Positions 48,147 through 62,003 of a stretch of DNA of 64,000 nt are shown here, piece after piece. The stretch comes from Lagopus muta (taxonomy: Eukaryota > Chordata > Aves > Galliformes > Phasianidae): positions 15,500,001 through 15,564,000 of the forward strand of contig NC_064443.1 of NCBI RefSeq assembly GCF_023343835.1, written 5' to 3'. The first letter of the stretch is position 1; each line of letters starts with the position of its first letter. The notes under the pieces are model-generated. The model saw only the letters and a program-made list of their open reading frames with translations, was not told the DNA's origin and ran no database searches. The position numbers and the translations under genes were made by a program.

Positions 48147-50380
48147 TTAGTTCATTGCATTTGAACCTGAATGTTGCCATTTTATATTTACTGGTGTTCT
48201 TAGTTTTTGACAGTGTTTTTATACAAACACCCACATAAATGCCCCTAAAAGAAAAGTATTGCATTTAATAGAGAATCATGGTTGGCAATTACAATGGCTG
48301 CGATCCAAAGCCCTTTGAGGTAAGTAGGGGCTGCTCGTGTACTTTAAATACACATATAAGTGTTGATATAACTAGCTCTGCGTTCTCCTTGATAAGCAGC
48401 AGTAAGCAAAGGTCTTCTTTTACTTTCTTTTCCCTCCGTAAAATTCTCCAGACATTTCCTGATTGTATATCAGGGCCATTTCCAATGGTCTCATGACAGC
48501 TCTGCTGGCTGAGGAGCCCATCCCTGCTAGACCACTGGGTTCACGACTTACAGGCAGTAAAATGTGGCACAATAACAACACCGGTGATAACGCTCTGAAT
48601 TTATACAGATTCCTGAGGGCCTTTAAGCATAACCTTAGCAGAATTTACGGGAAGGAATTCACTTGCAAGTCCTCATGTCATTTGTTTTGCATTTGGCAGC
48701 TCTTTGTTACCATAACATAAATAATTGTGGATGAATGTCATTACTTTGATTAAGTGCTACAAGTCCATACATTGGCTAGCCATTATTGTGGTGAATTGCT
48801 ATAATGGCCTCAGACTTGACATTTCACCGCCACACTGTAAGGTATGCATTTCGCTGACGTACTATCATAGTTATCATGGATAAAGTGCAAGAAGATACTT
48901 GTCTTCATTAAATTTCCTATTAGACCATTGATAATTAATACATATCTTGTGCTTCATCTCCAGTCGTTTTTCTGGGGAGTGTTGCTATTAAGCGACTCAC
49001 GGCTGGAGCTTTTTGGCTTGAAATCCCTGCCTTGTGTGCATGATCTAATTTATTGACAATGCTCTGCAAACTCACAAGCTTAAGGAGAGCTCAATTTTGG
49101 ATAAATCTTCAAGAAAAACAATTAAGGATTTAAATGTTTTATTATTTTTCTGGGCTCGCACAACATTTTCTCTCTTAGCTCCCACACTTGCATCATTTTG
49201 TGTCATGCTCTGGAGGGCTCGGAGCAGTTCTCACATCTCTCTGGCTGGCTTTTCACCCAGAGGTTAATGTATAAACATCGGTGAACTCATCAGGAGCTCT
49301 TCCAAGGGATCCTAGAGGGGCTTGTATACTATCGCTGGGACTGCTGGTGAGCAGTTTGTTGCAGCTCCTACTTAAAGTGTAAAATAACAAACTTTAGCTA
49401 ATTTGAACCATGAACTGGAGTTGGCACTGTGACTATAACCAATGTTCTTGCTTTTCTAGCAGGAAGACAAAGGGCTGAGCTCCCTCTGGCTGCCTGGTGA
49501 TGGCTGCAGGTTAGCTCCGACAGGCGTGGGCAGGGTGATGCAGGAAGCCAAAGTTCATTGCCCTGGTGCCGGGTGTTTTTGGAAGGTTTGCAGTTGGCGA
49601 GGGTGATACTGTGACTTTCGTAAGCTCCAAAGTAACTTTAAAAACAAAACTCAGACAAGAAAAAAAAAAAAAAAAAAAAGACCCAGACTTAAAAAAAAAA
49701 GTTATATCAAAGTGATCTCTTAACTGAGCAACCTTCAGTGTTTGGACTAGAATCCGTCTTGTTTCAATCTGTTTACCCCCGGGCTCTGCCTTTGAAGGGT
49801 GAGTGGAGTAAGTTTATCTGCACACAGACTGATGTGGGGCTTGGCCCCTGTTTGTGGGCACAGACATGCACCCACATGGGCCTGGCTCGAAGAGACTGCA
49901 CTCATTGGCAGTGGCCCCATGGGACAGGATGGGGTCTGGTCAGCCAGCCCAAGGTACCAGGTCTCCACTGCGACTGGCAACTGCACGTGATGTTTTCAGC
50001 TTGAATGGCAACCTTATGTTGGCCAAAGAAATGAATCCTGGCGGTGTCAGAAGACGTGCTCAGCCCCATGCACACGCTGAGCTGCCCTGCATGCTGCTGA
50101 GGATCAGTTCTCTCCTTTATTCTGCACACCTCCACCCTAGAATTCACGGGTTGAAATAGCATCATGGCTCTTCAGGGTCTCATATGTAATTTTTAGAAGG
50201 GTTAGGGGGATGGGTTTACTGGTTTCCATTCAAAGATGGTGGTGATTTCTGCTACACAGGGCTCCTCTGGCAACACGACCCTACAGCAAGCGGAAACCAC
50301 AATTTCCCCTAATAAGGGAAAAGTGCAGCGCCAGAGGGATGGTGGAAAAAAAGCCATTTAGAATTGAAGACCTGGGGGAA

Positions 50381-50432
50381 GCAAAAAGAAAAAGAAGAAA
50401 AGAAAAAAAAAAAAGGAAAAAGGAAAAAAGAA
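50381..50432 (+). repeat. Purine-rich GAAAA tract
   Basis: Almost pure A/G over 50 bases; a polypurine stretch in intergenic DNA. Confidence 0.7.
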
Positions 50433-53400
50433 ACATGCTTTAGAAAGAAGGCACCTCTCTGGGCTGCGCAGGCGGCAGCGAAGCCGTTCCCGGCGGCACC
50501 TCTAGGAGGAAACCTCAACCTGTGCTGTGCCTGCAGGAGCTGCGTTTCCCCGGAGCTGCTGCTCGACTTCCACACTGCTGCTAAGTTGGTACTTTTGATA
50601 TTTCTAAGTTTTTCTTTTTTTTTTTTTTTTTAACATTTATGTAGAACACCACATAATTGCAGAAAAGATAATAGTCACATACCCTAGGGCTTGGTGTACA
50701 CTTATGTTAAAAGTACAGCTTTTATTGGCAACTAAAGTAATAACCTTTCCATGTCAAATTGCTTTAAATTAAACTTAAAAAAAAAAAAATGCTGGCTGAT
50801 ACCCACACTTAGTAATTGTCAAACATTAGCATAATGTGGAATACTAAAGCTGCCTAAATCTTGGGCTTAAAAATAATTATTTACTTAGGTAAATTCTCTA
50901 TTCTAAAACATAATACTAGGGTTTTTTTTTTAAAGGCAGTCTCCTTGATGCAGACTTAGGCTTGACACTGGAAGTGGGTCTGACTTTTACTGTGGTCTCT
51001 GCAAGGAAAAGGATGGACGTTATTCCTTTAGCTCACCCTTCCATCACTGGTCACCACAATGGAAAGGTGTGAAGGTGACATCTCCAAAGAATCAGGTGCT
51101 GGATGACTGGTGATGATGCAAGACTGACAACCTGGCATAGCTGCTGGTCGAAGCCCCCCTCCCACCTTCTCACATGTGTCATGTGCTGGAGGACATCTGG
51201 GAGACAGGTGTCTCAGGTATGTCTGTGCTCGAGGCCAAGGGCAGCAGGTCAGGAAGTGTTTCATACAGATGAGTTTTGCTTATCTGTTTCAGTGCATTGC
51301 AAACACAGAGGGCACCATGCAAATTTCTGGCGTAGAGGAGGAGAGGAACTTAGGAGATGTCAGAGGTAGTTTTCAGGGTTCTTTGCTGCATGTGATGGAA
51401 ACCGGACCTTCCAGGTGCCACAAAGATGCAAGTCCTCATGGTTTTATGAGGCCCAGAACCTGAGTGCTCAGCTGAGTACATCAACCCGTCTTCCACCCGG
51501 CCCCTCTCCAGCTTGCTGCCTATTTGTCAGTGGGAGTCCACCAGTGCTTCCCGGAAACACGTCAACATTTTGCTGGAAGTTCAGCAAAGCCCCCTTTGGA
51601 ACACTGTTTTAGAGAAATCAGCAATTTCCACAGAATTTAACGTTTGCAGTAAAATCCTGGTCATCTTCAGCTAGCAAGGTAGAAAGGTATTGCAATTCCC
51701 AGTCCTTTAGCAAGCAAGAAATTTTGGGAGGCTCTTGCTGCTTTTCCTGCCAGAAAAAGTAAGAGCAGAAGAGGTTTCTGACCTTCATTGAAAGAGCATT
51801 GGGCAGTATTTGGGAAGGGAAGTACAAAGAGCTGGGACTGAAAACCAGATACCTTCCCCAGCCTTGCCTAATACCATTTGTGTTCTGTACTGTGCTTGTA
51901 AATCTGAGCATGTATTAATTTCCACACTGTTTTAACTCTTTAAAGCAGGGAAAGACAATTTGTGTCCTTGAAGAGCCTTGCTGCCAGACTTCTACCTATC
52001 TAGTCTCCTTTCTGCTTTCTCCCTTTCTCCATCCTCTTTGCTTTTGCCCTAGAGCTCTCCCTTCCCCTGCTGCCTGCCCTTGCTCCTGTAGTCACTCTAT
52101 TGCACAGAGGCAAGTGATAAGAGTGGAGAGAGTCCAAGCAGAGTCTATTGGCAGTACATGTGGGCTGCCCAGAAATATCTCAATGCTAAGGCCTAGACAT
52201 AACCTTCATTTACTTGCCCTCCAGTAACAGAGACATGAGAACCACTTGGGGATGCCTGTCATGTGCTGTATCACCACCCACAAAGCTTGTGGTACCAGGA
52301 CTTTATCAACAGGAATGAATGTGGGAAGACTCTTGTTCCTTAGTGAGTACAAGTAACTCCCACCTCATATGTTCTTGAATGCAGGGAAGTATATAGCTCC
52401 CATTCCCACTTTTGCCAATGTCCTTTCTCTAACTTAGGCTCATTGAGGACTACTTCAGCCCATGCTGGCTTGGTGCTGGGGACAATGAACCCTCCTCTGG
52501 GGGTTCTTCAGGGCAGAACCCTGCACTGGCAGCTGCAAGCTCTTTTTGCCGTGCTCTGCTTGCTCTCCCTTCACCATCACCGCATGCTGTGTACAGACAC
52601 AGTTTGTATCTTTAGGAAGCCTCATTAATTCACAAGATACATATTTTTTGTTTGACAGTTTGTAACAGCTTCTTAAATGTGTAAACTAGCATTTTCAGAT
52701 CAGTATTAAAATAGCGACATGTAGATGCGTATTTCAATAGGCTGCTTCCTATGTCCAGACAGACTACTGACACCATCTTACGTGTACATTTGGTGCATGA
52801 ATGATATGTTAACGCATGAAAGGAACCATTCATTTGAAACTGTTCAGAATGATTAAGGGCTTTAATTACAGCCCTGATTAAAACAAGGCTTTTGGTAAAC
52901 AGCAAAATGGCAAATACAATGCTATTTCATTACAAACCTCTTTTGATGACAGCCTGGTTTGTCTTCGTTGCTTCTCTTATTGTCATATCGCTCATCCAGT
53001 TCCAATGTTCAAACCCCACCTAAGAAATGGTAGCAGGCTTTGTTTCAGCGCTGCATTTGGTGCTGAAAACGCCGAGTAACTTTTGTCTCACTGCACAGCA
53101 CCTATGCTGTAGTAGACGGCTCAGTTGTGGGGCTGAGTTCACTGCCACATATAGCTTTTTCCAGATTTCAGGTAGTTGTACTCACCGTCTTGCTTGAAAC
53201 CAGACTAACACTCCTCGGCGAGGTTTTTAGGGCAGTGCAATAGCCTGGGAGATCAGTTTTCCCTCTTTTTGTGGGGCATTATTGCCCCTGGTGGTAGAAA
53301 TGTTGGTGATATTTAGAGCCTCGAAGCAGGACCAGGCAGAACACAAGCTTCAATGAACTTCAGCATCTTTCTGTCCGAACATTTTGCATGCTCCTTGATC

Positions 53401-56400
53401 TTCTACATAAACTTTATCTTTATTTCTGACTTTAAATGGATCTTTCACTGCAGAAATGTTGGGAAGTTTCTTCTGAGCGGTAGAATGGCTTGAGTGGGTC
53501 ACCAATGTTGGGAAGTCATCCTCTCTCCTTCTCTCCCCTGGTATTTTTCAGAGTTTCCAGTGGTCCTGAATGAAGAAGCAAATCTTCTCTCTCCCAGAGC
53601 TCCTCATAAATGTGCCTGCAGTTAATATGAGTCCTTTTATATTCTCTCCTTTCAAATTCTTTGGATTAAAACAAATACCGTCTGGTTCTTCTAGCTCTTT
53701 TGATTATATATTCAGTACTATTGTGTATCCTGGAAAATGAGTTCTTTTCAGTTTTCACTTTTCTTGACAACAAGCTGAAAAATTTCCCCAAATGAAAATT
53801 TTCTGCAAAAGTCTTGGTTTGTTCCAAGACCCATTTTTCAAATAAGTAACGTTTTGATGAAAAAATGCCAACCTGTTCTACTTAACAACTGTTCGTAGAA
53901 CTGACGAGAGAAAAACAAGGAATTGGAGAAAAAAATTACTGAGTCTTTTATGTAGAGTTAATCTTTGAATATTCCTGTTGTTTCAGTAACAGACAAGATG
54001 TTGGTACAAGTAGATGAATATTTAAACATTAGAGTTGACACTGACTTATCTTCTCGATAACATATTGATCGCATTCTTTCTGTAGACATTATTATGGACT
54101 TCCCATAGAGTCTGTGAGCATCTAAATGAAGTCACTGGCTGGATGTTTATGCAGATATTTCCTTAGAGGTCGGTTATACAATGTGTGCAGTGAATAGCCT
54201 CCTCCTCTGTTTCCCCCCATACATCTCCAGTGTAAATTTGGTTTGTGCTTCCATCTTTTTATTGCCACTACTATGTATGATAAGGCAGAAAGGTTGGCAC
54301 TGTGATGCAGTTTTATCTTGATACCTGTTATTAGCTGCTTTTTAAATAACCACTAGGTGTTATCTTTACTAAAGCTGGTTTAGATTGTTGTTTGTGTGGT
54401 TGTACTGAAATAAATGTTTTTCAGACATTAAAATTACGCCTGGGAAGTGGGAATCTCTTTCCCATGGATTCCTGCAAGCCTGTGCCTGTACTCTCAGTAG
54501 CTCTGTGTTCACAGTGTCCCAGCCCATCCCTGTCACTGTGGCCAGGGAGGTGACTGCTGCTGCTGCCATAAGGTGAGAGGATGACTGACAGGCAGCTGTC
54601 CCTGCTCTGAAACCTATCAGTGTTGCAAGTATGCTGCATGGATGTAGGGTCTGTGTGATGTTAGTGGCACCGAATAAATTCTGCAGTAGATGGAGATGTA
54701 TGGAAAGGGAAGTTTTAAAATGGAAAACATCTTTAGCACAGTAGAATATATGTTAGTGTCTTTCAAGAAAACGTTAAAAAAAAAAAAAGAGCAGCACGAG
54801 GAAGGAAAAACATAAGTACATAATAAATTTATGACTCAGAGCAAAATTCTCATCTACTTTAAAGGGAAGACAGTATTTAATTTTCACTGGAGTTATTAAG
54901 AAATGCCTCTCATTGACATGAGGAGGGGAGGTGAACAACGCTGTTCTGTGGGAGAATGAACACTTATTAATTCCTTTAAGATTTAAACTGGACAATAGGT
55001 TTGGAGCAATTCTTGTTAGTAGGTGCTTTCTACAAGTCTTGCAAAGCTGTACAAATGCTCCAACCTTTCAAAGATTTCCAAAGAATAATGTTTGGGCCTC
55101 AGAGTTCTCAGCTTGCAACTCTGCACACCGGGAGGAAGAAGAGTGTCATATAGATAAAAGGACTCCTGCAGGTGCTCAGAACTGCAGCAGTTTTGGGCAG
55201 CTGATGCTGGCTTTGCAGGGAAGGAGCACCCCTGTAGGTGGGCATCCTTTCTCCTTATTGGTGCTATGATACACAAGTGTGTGGGGGAGTTAAGCTAGGT
55301 AACATAGACTTATATGGTTCTCCCAAATCTCACCTTGCTGGTATCTCATGCTGAACACTGCCATAAAGTGATCTTGGAAATGATCCATTCCCCAGGGCAT
55401 GTGCTCACATCTCTGAGAGTGAGTTTCAGGCAACAGCAGAGACTTTGTGTCATGGTCCTGCTCTAAATATAGTTAGCCAAACTGTCTTGCTTGGCTGGGT
55501 TCCGTACAGACTTTTTAGGTTTCAATCCATGTAGGTTTGTCCCTAATTTGGACTCCAGCCGTGAATGAACCCTAGATTTGGAGTCGAGCTGGAGATGTAT
55601 GATACCATTTTTGACAGTGTGAGGACCTGAGATTTGGACGATGCCAGAATAAATGCATATATTGATCCAGGGTTGTTTTAAATTAAACTGGGCTCTCTTA
55701 AAATATTCATGATCTGGAAGAGGTCAGTTAAAATCTTCAAGCTGTGAGATTTATAACAGGCTTATCAAAGCAGATGCGTTTTGCATCATTTCTAACTTAT
55801 GACTGGTGAGAAGTTTGGAATTTTTTTATAAATACATATACATTTCCCCTAGCAAATGTGTGTGTATATTTATATATATATAATTTTTTTTTCAAATGCA
55901 TCCCCATATGCACCCTCACTCTCAGAACATTTTGCTTTTACTCTCCCTGCGATTCAGTAACTTGCCTCAGCTGTGCACCGTGTTGCCTTCCAAACGCAGT
56001 GCATCATAAATTCACCATGGCTTGCCAAGCAAAAGAGGGCATTGAGCTTCTTTATGAAGAGGGTATTTTTGCAAACCGGACCTCAAACATATCCCAGTGG
56101 AATTTTCTGATGCTTCCATACTACTCTTGCACAAAACTTTTAGGCAGTTATAGATCAGACATCAAAAACAGTAATTAAAGTCCAACTTACTCTTCAATAT
56201 CTATCCTTTTCATTAGGGAGCAGAAACATACATTTCCTCTCCTATAATGGCCAGATACAGGCAGTCAATCTGATGATCAGCCTGGATATGTGCTTCTGCA
56301 TTTCCAAGCCCTTCTAGCTGGATGCTATTACTTATAACTGTTGTATGTTCCATTAGGTGCCCATCACGCAAGTCCCATGTACAGAGCTGGGTGCTCATAA

Positions 56401-59400
56401 GTATTTATAAGTAAGTTCACAATGCTGAAATAAGTCTTTTTCTTTTTGAGTACTGGTAGAGCATCACTTTGATGAATGCCACCATCTACCCAGATGCTCT
56501 GTCTGGTTTGGAGTATGCACTGGCTTCTGAAATGCCTGGACAGAGATGTGCCCAGAACCAAGAGGCAAGCCTTACCCCTGGTACCACTGCAGTGCCTTAA
56601 GGAGGAAAAACCACTCTGTAATGCAGGTTTGATAGATCTGACCTTTCTCACAAAAAGAAAGGTTTGGATTTGTAAAGATCTTACAAACTTCTAACAGCTG
56701 CCTTTAACTTTGGGAATAGGTCTGGGAAATGCATTGCTATGGCATTATCTGTACTGGCTCCAGAAGGAAGCATATGAAGCTCTCCAAGCCTGGGTCTCCC
56801 TGCTTCAGGAGCCACATGAACCTTTATCATCAGCTCATGGGCAATATAGCTGAGGACACTTCAGTAGGCTGTGGCCTCTACTTTAATGTCCTCAGGAGCA
56901 TAGAATCTCCTGGAGCTCTTCTGGAACAGTGGGCCTTTGCAGAGGTCTTCCTCTTTGCTGCTATTCAAGCCTCAGAGGGGTAATTATGCTGCAGCTGACT
57001 CATAAGCAAGAGAAAGCTTGTAGGCTTTCAGCTATCTTTAATTTTGCATTAGACAAAAAGTGATAAAGAATTTGTTTTCTGTAATCTATGGATTTAACTT
57101 TGAATAGCAGGTGGTAAATGTTCCAACAAATATGTACATATCTCTCAAATCTGTGAGTGCCCAAATATTTACATCTTCAGCCAAACAAAGGCTGGAGACT
57201 CTACATTGCCTGAGGGGAAGATTGTTTTAGAGAAACAGGTTGAAAGGAAATCAAGAACGAGAATTACGAATTTTCTTCCAGAGATGGGTGGTTGTGTTAG
57301 GGAGGAATCACGTTCCTGATAGATCGCTGGCTTAGAGATTGAAGCCGGCTTGCAAAAAGGCGTGTCCTGTTGTCTACTGCAACGTGGTCTTGTTTCTTTG
57401 AGTACTGCACACATTTGAAGTCTGCACAAGGAACACGCCAACAGTAGTCATAGTTTGTACTGGCTTTCCCAGCATGGGCTGTCAATCTTGGTATATGGCA
57501 AGGATGCATGATCTCTAGCTGATGTATGTATCCATATTGGATGGCAGCAACAGTGGGTTTATCAGTTCTCCATTGCTAGGGCAGGAATATCAGTAGATTG
57601 ATGGTAATCAAGAACATTAGCAGTCTGGGAACACTATTTGTGTTGTAAAATGCAACAACAGAACCCAACTGGTTCTAATATTCACCAGGTTTTGTTGTTT
57701 TTTCTCCTAAAGACTGCTTGAACTGCAAATGCTGAACTTCAGTTGGATTTACAGGACCCAGCAGTGTAAGGCAGCTGTGTATTTCTCTGCTGGGAAACTC
57801 CATTTTTCAGGCAGTTTTGCACATTTTTGTCACTAGGCTATTGCTAGTACATAACAAAGATTCATCAGTGAAGAAGTGGGAAGTCTTAGACTGAGAGGGC
57901 AATCTTCAGGAAAATTTTGGAGAGTCTGGAGAAAAACATCTCTTGCATAAGATGCAAAGAACGGAGGTTGCCTTTGACTTTTACTTGTGGGTTATTTACA
58001 GCAGAGCCATACAGACTCTATAAGCTGTGCCAGAGCCAGGGTGAGTGCTGGAGAAGTGCCAGGGCAAGCTGGTATATTTTGCTAAGCTTTTGGTATGTTC
58101 AGTGGCAGATAATGAAACCTGGAGTTTTGCATGGGTATGTAGCACTTGTCATGAGCTGCAGTAGATTGTGATGTGTACTTTTTGTCAGCTTATTATGATG
58201 GTATAGAAGCTTCCCCATACTTGGGTCAAACTTTCCATAACAATAGGCAAAATCCATTTTCATCCTCCAGATTCATCCCTTGCACAAATAGAGATGGCTA
58301 CAGTTCCATGATACCTACCCTCATTCCAGGCATGAATAACTGACACAACACTTACAGAACTGATAACTGGTCCTTCTTGACTGGTGCAGCTGAGGCAATG
58401 ATGAACATGTTAGAGGTCCAGATATAAAAATAGCAGTTGGAAATGCAAAAAATAAACCTAGGATATCTGCTATTGACCATGTCACGTGGAGAGAATTCTG
58501 AGTAGCTTGCTAGAAGAGAAAAGAGTAGATGGAAAAAATGAAATGATTAACTGCACGAACCTGAGATACAAGTAGAACTTAATGGTGAAGTTAAAGGGAC
58601 TTTTTTTTTTTTTTTTTTAATTAGATTCCAATGTCTTCATCTCCTTATGAAAAGAAAGATAAAAACATTCTGGAATTCAGCTTTTCAGTTTGCTACATTT
58701 TACCATATGATTGAGTTTAAATGTATTGGTGTATTGGATATGTTTTTCCATTTAAAAAGCTCTTGTAATGGAATTATTTATTTACATGGAAGAAAAGGAT
58801 TCCCAGAGCAGCCCACGGTACTTCTCCGTTCAAGCTTGCCTTGAAAGAAAGTTGCCCTTTCTTATTTGGATCCAGGTTTCAATGTTCTCCAAATTAAAAA
58901 TGTATTCTTAGAACTAAATAAAACATAGATATCAGTATTTCTGGCTGAATAAATGAGCACACTTCCTCTGAATAGACCTATTTGAATGGCTCTCGATGTT
59001 TTGTTAGGAAAGTATATTAAAAAGTCGAAACAACCTGCTGAATGGAGGTGAGGGACAGAAACAAAATGTAAAATATGTCATCTGAAAAAGGAGTCCCTTA
59101 TCCAAGAAGATCTTGGTGAAACTTTAAATGGAAAAGTGACACTCATCAAACGATTTCTATATCATCTGCACTGAATAATTTACTTTTGGGTGAGATTCAC
59201 TAACATCACTGCAGAGGAAGTGTAATTGAAAATTATGAAAGCTATATCTTTATTGTGTATTACAGCACATGCCTTTGATACGGCGTTATGTCTGCCACAG
59301 CGGGAAGTGTTTTTCAGGAAAAGTAGAATCTTTGGGGCTGATTCTGTGTGGTGTAAACCAGTTCCTCCACTGACAGCATCCTGTGTGAGCAAGTGTGCCT

Positions 59401-61850
59401 GTACACCCAGAGCCCTATATCTCTAATCAATGAGACAAATTAATGACCCACCTCAGGGGAAGTTTACCCGGGCAGAGCTAGGCAAAGGCTCTGCTATTTT
59501 GTTTCTAGTAGACATCTCCAAACTGATTTTAAATTTTCAGGGTCTTCTGATAAAGAAAGTATATAAATACACGTTTTCTCTAAGGGCAATTTAAGTAAGT
59601 TTTGTTAACGTTGGCTGCCTAATGTCACAGGTCCCCGTGGCCATGTGTACATCCTCCATCTAAGCAGCCTACTGTTTGAGGTCTTGACCAGGTGCTGGCT
59701 TTGATAGAATAAACCCTTCACCTTCAAAATGTGCTTCAGAAGCAGGAGTCAGTAAGAGCTGGTCTGAATACAGAGCTGTTGTTGTAATCAATGAAGCTGT
59801 TCTAGCTGAAGACTTACTAAATGTCTCTCACAGCATACACTGCAAGTCCTAACTGCTTACTAAATTTCTCCACGAGTATCTGAACAGCTAAGGTTCCTGC
59901 CCCAAAAGATTTATCCATCCCTTGCCAAGGGCTGGCACATGGGGAATACTGCTATGTGCTGCTTACATGAGCTCTGAATAAAGGGTTTTTGTGTGGCCAG
60001 GTGCATCAGGATGAGCTCCAGTTGGGCAGAGCCTGGTGCCCAGGAGAATGACCACCAGCTCCTCTGAGCTCAGACATTTCCCTGATGACTTGTGCTGGTG
60101 GAGAAATTCTGCCCAAAGTAGAACACCATGAGTGACATTAGCATTCAGAGAGCATCTGTTCAGCCATCCCCAGTTAGCATGTGACTGTCAAACTGAGACA
60201 CACGTCTATTCCCCATCCAACTCCTTAACCCCTGCTTTGCCTAACCCGCTGCCATGTCTCCCATGGCCATTTCTATGGGAGCGACAGTGTGCTCTAACCA
60301 TTGGTAGGTATGTGAATTAATTATGAAGTCTTGACTACTTTATTAGCAAGCATTTTTCTTGCCATTGCAAAGAGTGTGTGTGCACCCTCTCTGGACAGGT
60401 CTTTGATGTACCATATATATGTCCTCTTGGCCATATGCCCTACTGGAAATATTGGTAGCCTTGATAACAAGGAGGTGTTGACCATCATATGTGAAAATGT
60501 GTCATTGTGGTTTAAAGGACCTTCAGATTTCTTCCGATCTCTTCAGATGAGTCTTGGTTAAAGGAAAGGCAAGCAACCACTCTTGTAGACATTGTCAAGT
60601 ACTGCTTGAAATGGACAAGGATGTAGAATAGAGCACCTGAATTTCCAGGTTTTACCTGCATTTTTCCAAAAAGGGAAATTATACAAAATGCTTTTTAATG
60701 TGGGCTTCCACGTCTCCTCAGTGCAACTCCATTTCCATTGCTGAAATATGTTCTCCCCTCCTTGTGTATCTGTGTGTACGTGTAGATGTGGTGCAGAATT
60801 TAAATATGAATCAATGTTTGTATAGTGCTTTGGGGCTTTTTGCACAGCAACTGCCTGTTTAGAAGAAAGGGCGGGAATTTTGTTTCTTTGAGAGACTGAT
60901 GGAGAAGACTTCTCTTGTTGGCTTTGTGTCAGAAAAATCTCCAGAGTCTTCACCATTAAATTGTCAGCACTTGCCAAGAGACACCACACAGTAACCACAA
61001 GTTTTACTGTGCTACCCTCTAGGGAGTGCTGGTTCCCTCATTGAGCACCATGCAGAAACAGGATCTGTGATATTAACCCAGAGAAACTCTTGGCCTTCAA
61101 TCTCCTTTTGATGGCAGTCATCGCCAGACCTGTGAGATGTTAACACCCTGGTTCCCATCATCACATCGTGAGTTTTGTCACTAGGCCAGTAATGATGTTC
61201 AATTAGCGGCAAACCTTGCGGTAGCAGTATTGAATTGGAACTCCTGGGCCTGCAGATTTGACTATCCTTGTGTTACCGTGGGCAACAGCTTAATATCTCT
61301 GCTCATATGGCCATCAGCACCCCAGCCGGATGTGTGAGGAGGTCCTGGCACTTCTTCCCTGATCTTCTTCTAAGCTCCTGCAGTACAACTGCAATATGAA
61401 TGTCCAGGGTGCACTGCATGCTTTGCTTCCCTTTGAAAGGCAAAGAAATTTTGAACTTTCTGTGAATTCATGTATTTATTTGCACAAAATGATTTTAAAT
61501 CAAGTTTGCTACTTAAAACTTTGCAAGCAATTATGTGAGTTTGCTCAACAATGACAAATTGTTATTTTCCAAGAGGTGAAAAATGAGTTTGCTTACGTTC
61601 CAGTCCCCAGGCTGTTAAAAAACATTCTCATAGGTGTTTTAAATGTAATTAATTTACAGATACCATTTATAAATGTCCAGTGGATGGAATTTTTTTTTTC
61701 TTTAATTTCCTTCATCTGATCTAGGTCTTTGATAAATACTACAGACAAACTGAGTGCTGTAGGATCAATCTTGACAGTTCTTCAATAAAAGGCTGTGTGG
61801 TTCTTCGTCAGTGTCTTCCTTTCAGTGACAGCTGCTTTGTTCTTTTTCAG

Positions 61851-62003
61851 TCAGATTTTCTAGTTAACACATCAAAAGTGTATCTGTGTACACGCAGTAC
61901 TGAGAAAACAGTTCAAAGAGGCAGGAGATTCACTTTTAACTCTTCACTGCATCTCCCTGCACTTGTCACAGAAGATAGCTTATACAGAAAGATTCTGAAC
62001 AAG
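61851..62003 (+). other. Possible exon of an unknown transcript
   Basis: 153 bases, open and in phase 0 at both ends, between TTGTTCTTTTTCAG and AAG|GTGAGG. It reads SDFLVNTSKVYLCTRSTEKT and ends LYRKILNK. No known family recognised. The same frame stays open past the donor to 62204, so the signal may be chance. Confidence 0.2.
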
